A DNA stretch of 32,228 nucleotides from Bacteroidota bacterium (lineage in GTDB: Bacteria > Bacteroidota > Bacteroidia > Sphingobacteriales > Sphingobacteriaceae). The position numbers and the translations under genes were made by a program. The notes beneath the pieces were generated by a model that saw only the letters and a program-made list of their open reading frames with translations, had not been told where the DNA came from and searched no databases. Within the stretch, counting starts at the first letter, position 1. Every line of letters starts with the position of its first letter. The stretch is taken from NCBI GenBank assembly GCA_013286565.1, contig JABDFM010000026.1:7793-40020 (forward strand), given 5' to 3'. Of this stretch, positions 1 to 6,732 are shown in pieces.

Positions 1-177
1 GTAATTTTAAGTACCGGCGTATTATCAGCATTCACTTTAAAAAATGATACTGCTGTAACTACAAAGCATGATACTGTTTCTGACAGAAAAGAATTGGCTA
101 CCGCTGATGCTAAAAAAACATCACCTAACCACACCAATACTACTAATGACAGAAAAGAATTAGCTACTGCTGACTAA
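1..177 (+). CDS. Small secreted repeat peptide, copy 1 (5' end outside window)
   Basis: Open frame from the first base to TAA at 175-177. It corresponds base for base to positions 511-687 of copy 3, with a single difference (T147 against C657, synonymous for Asn). The start and the first nine codons lie outside the window. What remains is the end of a signal peptide and the mature part with two copies of the nonapeptide DRKELATAD, the second forming the C terminus. There are no cysteines. I do not recognise a described family and function is unknown. Near-identity with copy 3, but not with copy 2 in between, points to a recent duplication or gene conversion. Confidence 0.8.
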   Translation, partial: VILSTGVLSAFTLKNDTAVTTKHDTVSDRKELATADAKKTSPNHTNTTNDRKELATAD

Positions 178-231
178 TTAAGTTTAAAAATTAACCATTT
201 ACCCAAATAACCATTCTAAACACTTAAAGTC

Positions 232-435
232 ATGAAAAAATTAATCTTAGCAGCACTTATAGTAGTAAGCACAGGCGTTTTATCTGCATTCACCATTAAA
301 AGCGACACATCTGTAGCTACAAAACATGATACCGTTTCTGATAGGAAAGAACTGGCTACTGCCGATGCCAAAAAAACATCGTCTAACCATACTAATGCTA
401 CCAACGACAGAAAAGAATTAGCTACTGCCGACTAA
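232..435 (+). CDS. Small secreted repeat peptide, copy 2
   Basis: A 67-residue protein. Residues 1-20 form a typical Sec signal peptide (two Lys, hydrophobic core, likely cleavage after VLSA). The mature part of about 47 residues is polar, cysteine-free and Lys/Asp/Thr-rich. It carries DRKELATAD twice, separated by a Lys/Thr/Asn linker, and ends exactly at the second copy. This copy is more diverged in DNA than copies 1 and 3, but the two nonapeptides are unchanged in protein. The spacer before it (178-231) resembles the one before copy 3, both containing AAAAATTAACCAT and AATAACCATTC, so the tandem unit is about 250 bp. It is probably exported to the periplasm or medium. Function unknown; the opposite-strand frame here is a shadow. 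Confidence 0.82.
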   Translation: MKKLILAALIVVSTGVLSAFTIKSDTSVATKHDTVSDRKELATADAKKTSSNHTNATNDRKELATAD

Positions 436-483
436 TTGGCTTAAAAATTAACCATAGTACACAACCAATAATAACCATTCAAA

Positions 484-687
484 ATGAAAAAAGTAATCTT
501 AGCAGCACTCGTAATTTTAAGTACCGGCGTATTATCAGCATTCACTTTAAAAAATGATACTGCTGTAACTACAAAGCATGATACTGTTTCTGACAGAAAA
601 GAATTGGCTACCGCTGATGCTAAAAAAACATCACCTAACCACACCAATACTACTAACGACAGAAAAGAATTAGCTACTGCTGACTAA
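484..687 (+). CDS. Small secreted repeat peptide, copy 3
   Basis: A 67-residue protein with the same plan as copy 2: Sec signal peptide (residues 1-20, ending VLSA), a short linker, and two DRKELATAD nonapeptides with the second at the C terminus. ATG at 484 is the only sensible start because it begins the signal peptide. Codons for the nonapeptides differ between repeats (Leu as ttg or tta, Thr as acc or act, Asp as gat or gac) while residues do not, which argues for selection on the peptide. It is the last member of the array and is followed by two hairpins at 707-769. Function unknown. Confidence 0.82.
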   Translation: MKKVILAALVILSTGVLSAFTLKNDTAVTTKHDTVSDRKELATADAKKTSPNHTNTTNDRKELATAD

Positions 688-1001
688 TTAATACGGTTTT
701 AAAAGCGGCAAATTCGTTATTTGCCTGCATAGGAGTTGCATATATAATTAGAGTTCAATTATATATGCACAGATAACTGGATTGAGATATTTATACTTCA
801 TGTTGACCTCGCTTTTCCCTAAAGAGTGCTCGTCAATTTAAAGTAAAACTACTCCTGAGTAGGCTTTATTGAATAAACATTCAGAAGCTTGTACTCTATT
901 TACCTACCAAATTACAGCCCTTTAATTTTCTTTTCTAAACTTTCTATGGCTTATCATGAGCTGTCTGGAAAGCTTTTTTGCAAAAAATCTCCCAAATAAA
1001 A
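688..1001. other. Intergenic region with two hairpins
   Basis: No credible gene in this gap. Two inverted repeats follow the peptide array. The first is GGCAAAT (707-713) with ATTTGCC (719-725), loop of 5. The second is a perfect 13-bp stem, 737-749 with 757-769, with a 7-base loop; it is AT-rich and lacks a T tract on either strand. They could end or stabilise the peptide mRNA. A weak 5-bp hairpin lies near 849-862. I see nothing else until the promoter of the next gene. Confidence 0.5.
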
Positions 1002-1028
1002 TTGGCAATCACATAAAGCCTATATTTG
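1002..1028 (+). promoter_or_regulatory. Bacteroidota-type promoter for the M20 dipeptidase gene
   Basis: A perfect -7 element TATATTTG at 1021-1028 (consensus TAnnTTTG) with TTGG at 1002-1005 as a -33 candidate; the spacing is slightly short. Transcription would begin near 1034-1036, which favours ATG 1045 over the in-frame TTG at 1036 as the start codon. Confidence 0.55.
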
Positions 1029-1044
1029 TTGCAAATTGATAGCT

Positions 1045-2418
1045 ATGCAAAATATAAAACAATATGTGGAGCAAAATAAGCAACGCCTTTTAGATGAATT
1101 ATTTGAGTTGCTGCGTTTCCCTTCAGTTAGCGCTGATCCTAAATACAAACCTGATGTATTAAAAGCTGCAGCTTATGTGGCCGGAAAATTGATCGATGCA
1201 GGCGCTGACAAAGTAGAGGTATGTGAAACAGCCGGTAACCCAATAGTCTACGGCGAAAAAATAGTTGACACATCAAAGCCTACGGTACTGGTTTATGGCC
1301 ATTATGATGTACAACCGGCTGATCCGCTTGAATTATGGAAAACCCCGCCATTTGAACCTACTATACGCGATGGCAAAATTTATGCACGGGGTGCCTGCGA
1401 TGATAAAGGGCAGGTTTATATGCATGTTAAAGCATTTGAATTAATGATGCAAACTGATGGACTGCCATGCAATATCAAATTTATGATAGAGGGCGAAGAA
1501 GAAGTGGGCTCATCAAACCTGGGTATTTTTGTAAAAGCAAATAAAGAACGCCTTAAAGCCGATGTAGTGCTGATCTCTGACACCTCTATGATTAGTATGG
1601 AAAACCCTTCATTGGAAACGGGCTTGCGTGGGCTATCATACCTCGAAGTTGAAGTAACCGGCCCCAACCGCGACTTGCATTCGGGCGTATATGGAGGCGC
1701 TGTGGCCAATCCGGCTACTATTCTGGCTAAGATGATCGCTTCCTTACATGATGAAAATAATCATATTACTATACCGGGGTTCTACAATGATGTGATCGAC
1801 CTAACTGCAAGTGAACGCAAAGCACTTAATGATGCCCCTTATGATGAGGCAGCATATAAAAAAGACCTAGGGGTAGGTGAGTTATGGGGCGAAAAAGGCT
1901 ACACTACTTTTGAACGGACCGGAACCAGGCCAACACTCGAAGTAAACGGCATTTGGGGTGGCTATATTGGCGAAGGGGCTAAAACGGTATTGCCTTCAAA
2001 AGCCAGCGCTAAAATCTCGATGCGGTTGGTGCCTAATCAAAGTTCCGATAAAATAACACAGCTATTTAGTGATCATTTTAAGAAGATAGCGCCTGCATCG
2101 GTGAAGGTAACCGTTACTCCCCACCATGGCGGCGAACCGGTTGTAACACCTACTGATAGCATTGCTTACAGGGCAGCTCAAAAGGCAATAGCCGAGTCAT
2201 TTGGCAAAGAACCCATACCAACACGCGGCGGCGGCAGCATCCCTATAGTAGCCTTATTTGAAGCTGAACTGGGGTTAAAAACAGTATTAATGGGCTTTGG
2301 TCTGGATAGCGATGCACTCCATTCACCAAACGAGAAGTACGACATTTTTAACTACTATAAAGGAATCGAGACGATACCGCTGTTCCACAAATATTTCGCG
2401 GAATTGAGCGGGAAATAG
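1045..2418 (+). CDS. M20 family dipeptidase (zinc peptidase)
   Basis: Metallopeptidase of the M20 (ArgE/DapE/CPG2) family that probably hydrolyses dipeptides in the cytoplasm; no signal peptide is present. Of 457 residues, the metal-site motifs appear in family order: GHYDVQP (His), CDDKGQ (bridging Asp), EGEEEVGS (catalytic Glu and metal Glu), ISDTSM (Asp) and LHSPNEKY (His). The lid/dimerisation domain, with DLHSGVYGG, sits in the middle. Length suits the dipeptidase subgroup. I chose ATG 1045 because the in-frame TTG at 1036 lies at the predicted transcription start. The stop codon TAG (2416-2418) runs into a palindromic repeat shared with the converging epimerase gene. Dipeptidase and dipeptide epimerase side by side suggests peptide or murein-peptide salvage (inference). 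Exact substrate unknown. Confidence 0.92.
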   Translation: MQNIKQYVEQNKQRLLDELFELLRFPSVSADPKYKPDVLKAAAYVAGKLIDAGADKVEVCETAGNPIVYGEKIVDTSKPTVLVYGHYDVQPADPLELWKTPPFEPTIRDGKIYARGACDDKGQVYMHVKAFELMMQTDGLPCNIKFMIEGEEEVGSSNLGIFVKANKERLKADVVLISDTSMISMENPSLETGLRGLSYLEVEVTGPNRDLHSGVYGGAVANPATILAKMIASLHDENNHITIPGFYNDVIDLTASERKALNDAPYDEAAYKKDLGVGELWGEKGYTTFERTGTRPTLEVNGIWGGYIGEGAKTVLPSKASAKISMRLVPNQSSDKITQLFSDHFKKIAPASVKVTVTPHHGGEPVVTPTDSIAYRAAQKAIAESFGKEPIPTRGGGSIPIVALFEAELGLKTVLMGFGLDSDALHSPNEKYDIFNYYKGIETIPLFHKYFAELSGK

Positions 2419-2488
2419 TGAATAGTGAGTGGTGAACAACAGTTTTATTCACCACTCACCATTCACTATTCACCATTCACTATTCACT
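2417..2488. repeat. Palindromic repeat between convergent genes
   Basis: The left arm (2418-2436) reads GTGAATAGTGAGTGGTGAA. The right side from 2448 contains its complement TTCACCACTCAC, then repeats of ATTCACTATTCACC. Twelve base pairs are perfect and the rest pairs after a short insertion. The arms contain the stop codons of both flanking genes (TAG 2416-2418 on plus, TAG 2482-2480 on minus). It may act as a two-way terminator. It is built from short 7-8 base units. Confidence 0.7.
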
Positions 2489-3583
2489 AAAAATCTCACA
2501 TCCAGCTAAAAACTCCACATCAGCATCCGCTCCTATACCTGGTGTATCATCGATATCCAGGAAATATCCATCATAGGTAACACCGCCTTTGCATGGGTCG
2601 ATCAGGTGCCCCAGCATACAGGTATCCATGTCATAAAATTGGATATTGGGACTGGCATAAACAAAGTGCAGTTTGGCGCTAAGGGCAATACGGCTCTCCA
2701 GCATCCCTCCCATCATACAGGCAATACCTTTTTCAGCAGCAAGATCATGTATTTGCGTGGCTTCAAATATCCCCCCTGATTTGGCCAGTTTGATATTAAT
2801 ATAATCGCAGGAGTTACTGTTGATCTGTTTGCGGGCATCATGATGGTTGTAAACGCTTTCGTCAGCCATGATCTTTACCGGCGAAAGTTTTTTTAGCTCA
2901 GACAATCGATCGTCATACCAGGTGCGCATGGGCTGCTCGCAAAACTCAATATCATATTCGCCCATAGCTTGTAGTGCAAAAACGGAATTTTCAAAGTCCC
3001 AACCCTGGTTGGCATCAACACGTATTTTAATCTCCCCGCCTACAGCCTGACGTACCTGTTTAATACGCTCTACATCAATTTTGGCATCCTTCCCCAACTT
3101 AACCTTTAATATCGACGCTCCATTTTGCTTAAAATGTAAAGCTTTTTGGGCCATCGCTTCTGGTGTGGCTATCCCGATAGTGATATCGGTTTCCACCATC
3201 CGTTTACTCCCACCTAAAAATTGATACAGGGGCAAACCAGCATTTTTAGCAGCAATATCATACAAAGCCATATCGAAAGCGCTTTTTATGGTGCTGTTAC
3301 CGGCCGTAAAACTATGCAGTTGTTGCAGGCGTGCGGGGATATCCACGGCGTCTTGTCCTTTCCAAAGCCGGGCAAATTCCCGCGCCATTACCAGGCAGGT
3401 ATCCTGCGTTTCGCCTACGATCATCGGGAATGCCGAACACTCCCCCACTCCATAAAATCCCGCATCAGTGTGCACCCGGATAAATACATTTTGTGCATGA
3501 TCCATCGTACCCGTGGCAATGGTAAAAGGCTCCATTGGTATGCTGAAGCGGTAAATATCAATATGGGTTATTTTTGGTTGCAA
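2480..3583 (-). CDS. Dipeptide epimerase (L-Ala-D/L-Glu epimerase type, enolase superfamily)
   Basis: Enolase-superfamily enzyme that likely inverts the alpha carbon of dipeptides such as L-Ala-D-Glu from murein. An N-terminal capping domain starts at IDIYRF. The barrel carries the acid/base Lys in KVKLG, the metal ligands in RVDANQGW, EFCEQP and MADES, and the second catalytic Lys in NIKLAKSGG. Near the end, FYDMDTCMLGH holds the DxD motif that binds the dipeptide amino group in this subgroup. The open frame runs up to 3757 but that would overlap the divergent gene at 3687. I place the start at TTG 3583 (367 residues), just before KITHIDIYRF; the first ATG (3535) would cut the first beta strand. 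The region upstream of the start is a repeat copy (3584-3614). Function confident, start uncertain. Confidence 0.87.
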   Translation of the reverse strand: MQPKITHIDIYRFSIPMEPFTIATGTMDHAQNVFIRVHTDAGFYGVGECSAFPMIVGETQDTCLVMAREFARLWKGQDAVDIPARLQQLHSFTAGNSTIKSAFDMALYDIAAKNAGLPLYQFLGGSKRMVETDITIGIATPEAMAQKALHFKQNGASILKVKLGKDAKIDVERIKQVRQAVGGEIKIRVDANQGWDFENSVFALQAMGEYDIEFCEQPMRTWYDDRLSELKKLSPVKIMADESVYNHHDARKQINSNSCDYINIKLAKSGGIFEATQIHDLAAEKGIACMMGGMLESRIALSAKLHFVYASPNIQFYDMDTCMLGHLIDPCKGGVTYDGYFLDIDDTPGIGADADVEFLAGCEIFSE

Positions 3584-3614
3584 TGTTCTAAAGTTGGAAT
3601 GTTGTAAAGTTATA
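3584..3614. repeat. Copy of the GTTGTAAAGTTGGAAG repeat
   Basis: Contains TTCTAAAGTTGGAATG followed by TTGTAAAGTTATAA, the same 16-bp-period unit that builds the large palindrome at 19550-19660. It abuts the predicted start of the epimerase gene, so it has become part of that gene's leader. Confidence 0.6.
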
Positions 3615-3686
3615 AAAAGAGCAGTATAACCAAGATTTTGGCCTTGTCTCAATTGGTGCTTATTTAAATATTTATAACTTAGTACA

Positions 3687-4214
3687 ATGAAGAGAATATT
3701 TCTCGCTTTAATCGCCTTGTTAACTTTTTCCGTTTGCAAGGCGCAACAGCAACCCAATTCTAAAGTGTGGACACCGGAATACGAAAAGGCAGCGAACGAT
3801 ACCCTGTACGCTCAATTTAAAGCAACTTTCCCCAACGAAGATCAAAGAAAGCAATTTACTGATTGTTTTGTGGCAAAGCTGAAAAGCATGCTTCCAAACG
3901 GCATGGAGTCAGTCCCATCGGATAGTTTATATGCCGTAAGCCGTACCGCGGGAAAACTGTGTGCACAGGAAATGAAAGGCAGCATAAAGATGTTTGTTTC
4001 GTGGACTCCACAAAATGAAGCAACTATTAGAACTTCGCTATTGTCGATGATGTCCACCATTGAAGAAAGCAGAAGAAATAAATTATGTGATTGTTTTATC
4101 TCAGAATTGAAGTTGAAAGATCCCAAAGTCTTTATTTCACCCATGCCTAAAGCGCTGCGGGACTCCATCGCCGCAGTTTGCATGAAAAGAATTCCGGCCA
4201 AAAAGTCGAACTGA
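3687..4214 (+). CDS. Secreted protein of two Cys-containing repeats, unknown function
   Basis: A 175-residue protein with a clear Sec signal peptide (residues 1-19, cleavage likely after CKA before QQQP). The mature part is an internal duplication of about 78 residues. Each half begins WTP (W28 and W106), has an amphipathic helix, then DCF followed by a hydrophobic/Lys stretch ending LK (C60 and C136), and about 30 residues later another Cys (C92 and C165). The conserved Cys pairs could form one disulfide per repeat after export. I do not recognise the family. It is transcribed away from the epimerase gene and is followed by about 225 bases of intergenic DNA. Probably periplasmic; helical fold inferred. 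Confidence 0.8.
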   Translation: MKRIFLALIALLTFSVCKAQQQPNSKVWTPEYEKAANDTLYAQFKATFPNEDQRKQFTDCFVAKLKSMLPNGMESVPSDSLYAVSRTAGKLCAQEMKGSIKMFVSWTPQNEATIRTSLLSMMSTIEESRRNKLCDCFISELKLKDPKVFISPMPKALRDSIAAVCMKRIPAKKSN

Positions 4215-4314
4215 TTAATGATCTTTACAAATTGATACCAAGTATTTCATTAATTCATTTAACTGCGGATAGCGCAGTTTAAGAAAATAAATTCAAACTG
4301 AGACACTACCATAA

Positions 4315-4345
4315 TTTGCAGATTAATGTATTTACATTATCTTTG
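4315..4345 (+). promoter_or_regulatory. Promoter for the DUF4290-murA pair
   Basis: TTTG (4315-4318), 19 bp, then TATCTTTG (4338-4345), an excellent match to the Bacteroidota housekeeping consensus. It implies a leader of roughly 90 bases. A second -7-like element, TAGTTTTG, lies at 4410-4417 without an obvious -33 partner. Confidence 0.65.
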
Positions 4346-4439
4346 TTGAACTACTACAACAACATTCAACTTTAGCCGCCCTATAAATTCTGGGGATCTG
4401 CGCTGATTTTAGTTTTGCAAATTCATTAAAACAATTTTT

Positions 4440-5180
4440 ATGGCTCAAGATACTACGCCACAATTTGATTATAATTCCACGCGGAATAAATTAATATTGT
4501 CTGAATATGGTCGCAACGTGCAAAATATGGTTAAATATATTGTCGCGCTGCCAACCAAAGAAGAACGCAACCGCTATGCCCAGGTGGTGATAGACCTGAT
4601 GGGCTTTTTGAATCCACACCTGAGGGATGTGGCCGATTTTAAACACAAATTATGGGATCACCTGCATATCATTTCTGATTTCAAGATCGATGTGGATTCC
4701 CCCTATCCAAAACCTGAGTTGGAGGCTATCCATTTGAAGCCTGAACCGTTGAAATATCCGCATCAGCGTATAAGGTATAAGCATTATGGTAAAACCATTG
4801 AGCTGATGATGGAGAAAGCCAAATCCATTGAGGAGCCTGATCGCAGGCAGCACATGGTTCAGGCGATAGCCAATTTTATGAAAATGGCCTATGTGCAATG
4901 GAATAAGGATTCAGTTGCCGATGAAACCATATTGGCCGACTTGCGTGCCATGTCTGGCGGTCAGCTAAAGCTGGAAGAAAATGTGAACCTTGCCCGTGTA
5001 GAATACCGTGCAAATCCGCATACCAACCAAAATAACGCCAGCAGGGGGCGTACCAACAATAACCAGAATAATCGCGGCGGCGGTGGTGCCCGTACCAACA
5101 ATAATAACCCGCGCAATAACAATAATCAGAACAACCGTAACCGTAATCCGGGTGGTGGTGGCGGCGCCAGGAAATATTGA
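4440..5180 (+). CDS. DUF4290 domain-containing protein
   Basis: A 246-residue cytoplasmic protein. Residues 1 to about 190 match the Bacteroidota-specific DUF4290 family as I know it (opening FDYNSTRNKL, then EYGRNVQNMV and NPHLRDVADFKHKLWDHL). The remainder is low complexity, rich in Asn, Gly and Arg with short RGGGGAR-like repeats, resembling a disordered nucleic-acid-binding tail. It has no signal peptide. The gene precedes murA by about 100 bases, an arrangement I recall as common in this phylum, so a cell-envelope or growth role is possible but unproven. The promoter at 4315-4345 could serve both genes. Molecular function unknown. Confidence 0.88.
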   Translation: MAQDTTPQFDYNSTRNKLILSEYGRNVQNMVKYIVALPTKEERNRYAQVVIDLMGFLNPHLRDVADFKHKLWDHLHIISDFKIDVDSPYPKPELEAIHLKPEPLKYPHQRIRYKHYGKTIELMMEKAKSIEEPDRRQHMVQAIANFMKMAYVQWNKDSVADETILADLRAMSGGQLKLEENVNLARVEYRANPHTNQNNASRGRTNNNQNNRGGGGARTNNNNPRNNNNQNNRNRNPGGGGGARKY

Positions 5181-5182
5181 TC

Positions 5183-5278
5183 ATTTTGTCCATAATCAAT
5201 AGCTGATAGTCCATAGTAATTAATAATTTTGTGACATTCCTGACACGTGGACTATGGTCCATTAACCATCGACAAAAT
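5183..5278. repeat. Decayed palindromic repeat upstream of murA
   Basis: Outer arms ATTTTGTC (5183-5190) and GACAAAAT (5271-5278) pair perfectly. Inside, GATAGTCCATAGT on the left and GTGGACTATGGTCC on the right share ATAGTCCA in inverted orientation. The element fills the whole gap between the DUF4290 gene and murA and ends five bases before the murA start codon. Its units resemble the other intergenic palindromes of this window in layout but not in sequence. Confidence 0.55.
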
Positions 5279-5283
5279 ATTCT

Positions 5284-6591
5284 ATGAATAACGCATTTGA
5301 GATTTATGGCGGTAAGCCGCTGAAGGGCGAAATCATTCCGCAGGGTGCAAAAAATGAAGCATTACAGGTGCTTTCGGCCGTGCTTTTAACAGGCGAAAAG
5401 GTCACCATAAGCAATATTCCTGATATAAAAGATGTCAACAAGCTTATAGAGCTACTTGGTGATATGGGGGTTGAGGTGAATAAGCTTGCTCCTGATACTT
5501 ACAGCTTCGAAGCGAAAACAATCGACCTTAATTTTTTCCAGTCAGAAGCCTTCAAAACAAAAGGCGGTGGTCTGCGTGGCTCTATCATGATCGTAGGACC
5601 ACTTTTGGCCCGCTTTGGCAGAGCTTCCATACCAAAACCAGGTGGAGATAAGATTGGCAGGCGCCGTTTAGACACTCACTTTTTAGGGTTCGAAAAATTG
5701 GGTGCCAAGTTTAATTATAACCCCGCTGACGGCTTCTTTAATGTGGACGCCTCTAACTTACAGGGAACCTATATCCTGCTGGATGAAGCTTCGGTAACCG
5801 GGACTGCAAACATCGTGATGGCAGCTGTACTAGCCAAAGGCGTTACTACGATTTATAATGCCGCATGCGAGCCCTATTTGCAGCAATTATGCAAAATGCT
5901 GAACCGCATGGGTGCTAAAATAAGCGGTATCGGTTCAAATTTATTGACCATTGAAGGAGTAACCGCATTGCATGGCACCGAGCACCGCTTACTGCCTGAT
6001 ATGATAGAGATCGGTTCGTTTATCGGCCTTGCCGCTATGACGGAATCAGAGATCACCATAAAAGATGTTCACTATGATGAATTAGGCATTATCCCGGATA
6101 CATTCAGGCGCTTAGGCATACAGTTGGAGCGCAGGGGCGATGATATTTATATCCCTGCACAAAAGCATTACGAGATAGAAACTTTTATTGATGGCTCCAT
6201 CATGACCATTTCAGATGCACCCTGGCCGGGCTTTACACCCGACCTGCTGAGCATCGTACTGGTTGTGGCTATACAGGCAAAAGGCGCGTTACTAATACAC
6301 CAGAAAATGTTCGAGAGCCGCTTGTTCTTTGTGGACAAACTGCTGGATATGGGCGCGCAGATCATACTTTGTGATCCGCACCGTGCAACTGTGATCGGTC
6401 TGGATAAGCAAATGCAGTTAAGAGGTATTTCAATGACCTCGCCGGATATCCGCGCCGGGGTTTCGCTACTGATCGCGGCTTTATCGGCACAGGGAAAATC
6501 AACCATTTATAATATCGAGCAGATAGAACGTGGTTACCAGCATATTGACGACAGGCTGAGAGCGCTGGGAGCGGATATTGTGAGAATATAG
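5284..6591 (+). CDS. murA: UDP-N-acetylglucosamine 1-carboxyvinyltransferase
   Basis: First committed step of peptidoglycan synthesis: transfers enolpyruvate from PEP to UDP-GlcNAc in the cytoplasm. It has 435 residues, two inside-out alpha/beta domains and the expected length. QGAKNEA holds the conserved Lys (K23, equivalent to K22 of E. coli). The active-site loop reads PKPGGDKIGRRRLDTH: the residue at the place of the catalytic Cys115 is Asp (D122, codon GAT at 5647-5649). This Cys-to-Asp change is known from M. tuberculosis, Chlamydia and Borrelia, where the enzyme stays active but is insensitive to fosfomycin. GFTPDLLS near residue 320 is the usual second active-site segment. ATG 5284 gives the normal N terminus. 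Likely co-transcribed with the DUF4290 gene. Confidence 0.96.
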   Translation: MNNAFEIYGGKPLKGEIIPQGAKNEALQVLSAVLLTGEKVTISNIPDIKDVNKLIELLGDMGVEVNKLAPDTYSFEAKTIDLNFFQSEAFKTKGGGLRGSIMIVGPLLARFGRASIPKPGGDKIGRRRLDTHFLGFEKLGAKFNYNPADGFFNVDASNLQGTYILLDEASVTGTANIVMAAVLAKGVTTIYNAACEPYLQQLCKMLNRMGAKISGIGSNLLTIEGVTALHGTEHRLLPDMIEIGSFIGLAAMTESEITIKDVHYDELGIIPDTFRRLGIQLERRGDDIYIPAQKHYEIETFIDGSIMTISDAPWPGFTPDLLSIVLVVAIQAKGALLIHQKMFESRLFFVDKLLDMGAQIILCDPHRATVIGLDKQMQLRGISMTSPDIRAGVSLLIAALSAQGKSTIYNIEQIERGYQHIDDRLRALGADIVRI

Positions 6592-6601
6592 CGTGTTGCT
6601 T

Positions 6602-6690
6602 AATTTCGGATTTGGGTGGTAATAGTCCAATATCCTTTGATCAATAATATTAAATTCGAAATTGAAAATTCGAAATCCGAAATTGAAAAT
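6602..6690. repeat. Intergenic inverted repeat after murA
   Basis: AATTTCGGATTT (6602-6613) is the exact complement of AAATCCGAAATT (6673-6684). The right half is a run of related short units (ATTCGAAATTGAAAATTCGAAATCC). Another element with the layout of the palindromes at 2417, 5183 and 19550. It may help terminate murA transcription. Confidence 0.55.
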
Positions 6691-6715
6691 CTTTCTGCTT
6701 AAATATATATCTTTA
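6683..6715 (+). promoter_or_regulatory. Candidate promoter for the membrane glycosyltransferase gene
   Basis: TTG (6683-6685), 22 bp, then TATCTTTA (6708-6715), one base off the TAnnTTTG consensus. The -33 part lies in the repeat. The start codon is 18 bases downstream. Confidence 0.35.
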
Positions 6716-6732
6716 GCAAAACCCCAACACCA

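Noticed and set aside
2418..2490. Possible CRISPR-like repeats
   Set aside because: Units are 7-8 bases, without spacers of constant length, and form a palindrome; no cas genes nearby.
5008..5202. Plus-strand frame rich in Thr, Ile and Val
   Set aside because: Out-of-frame reading of the same low-complexity tail.
4876..5262. Long minus-strand frame opposite the DUF4290 gene, rich in Tyr, Cys and His
   Set aside because: Shadow of the Asn/Gly-rich tail of the DUF4290 gene.
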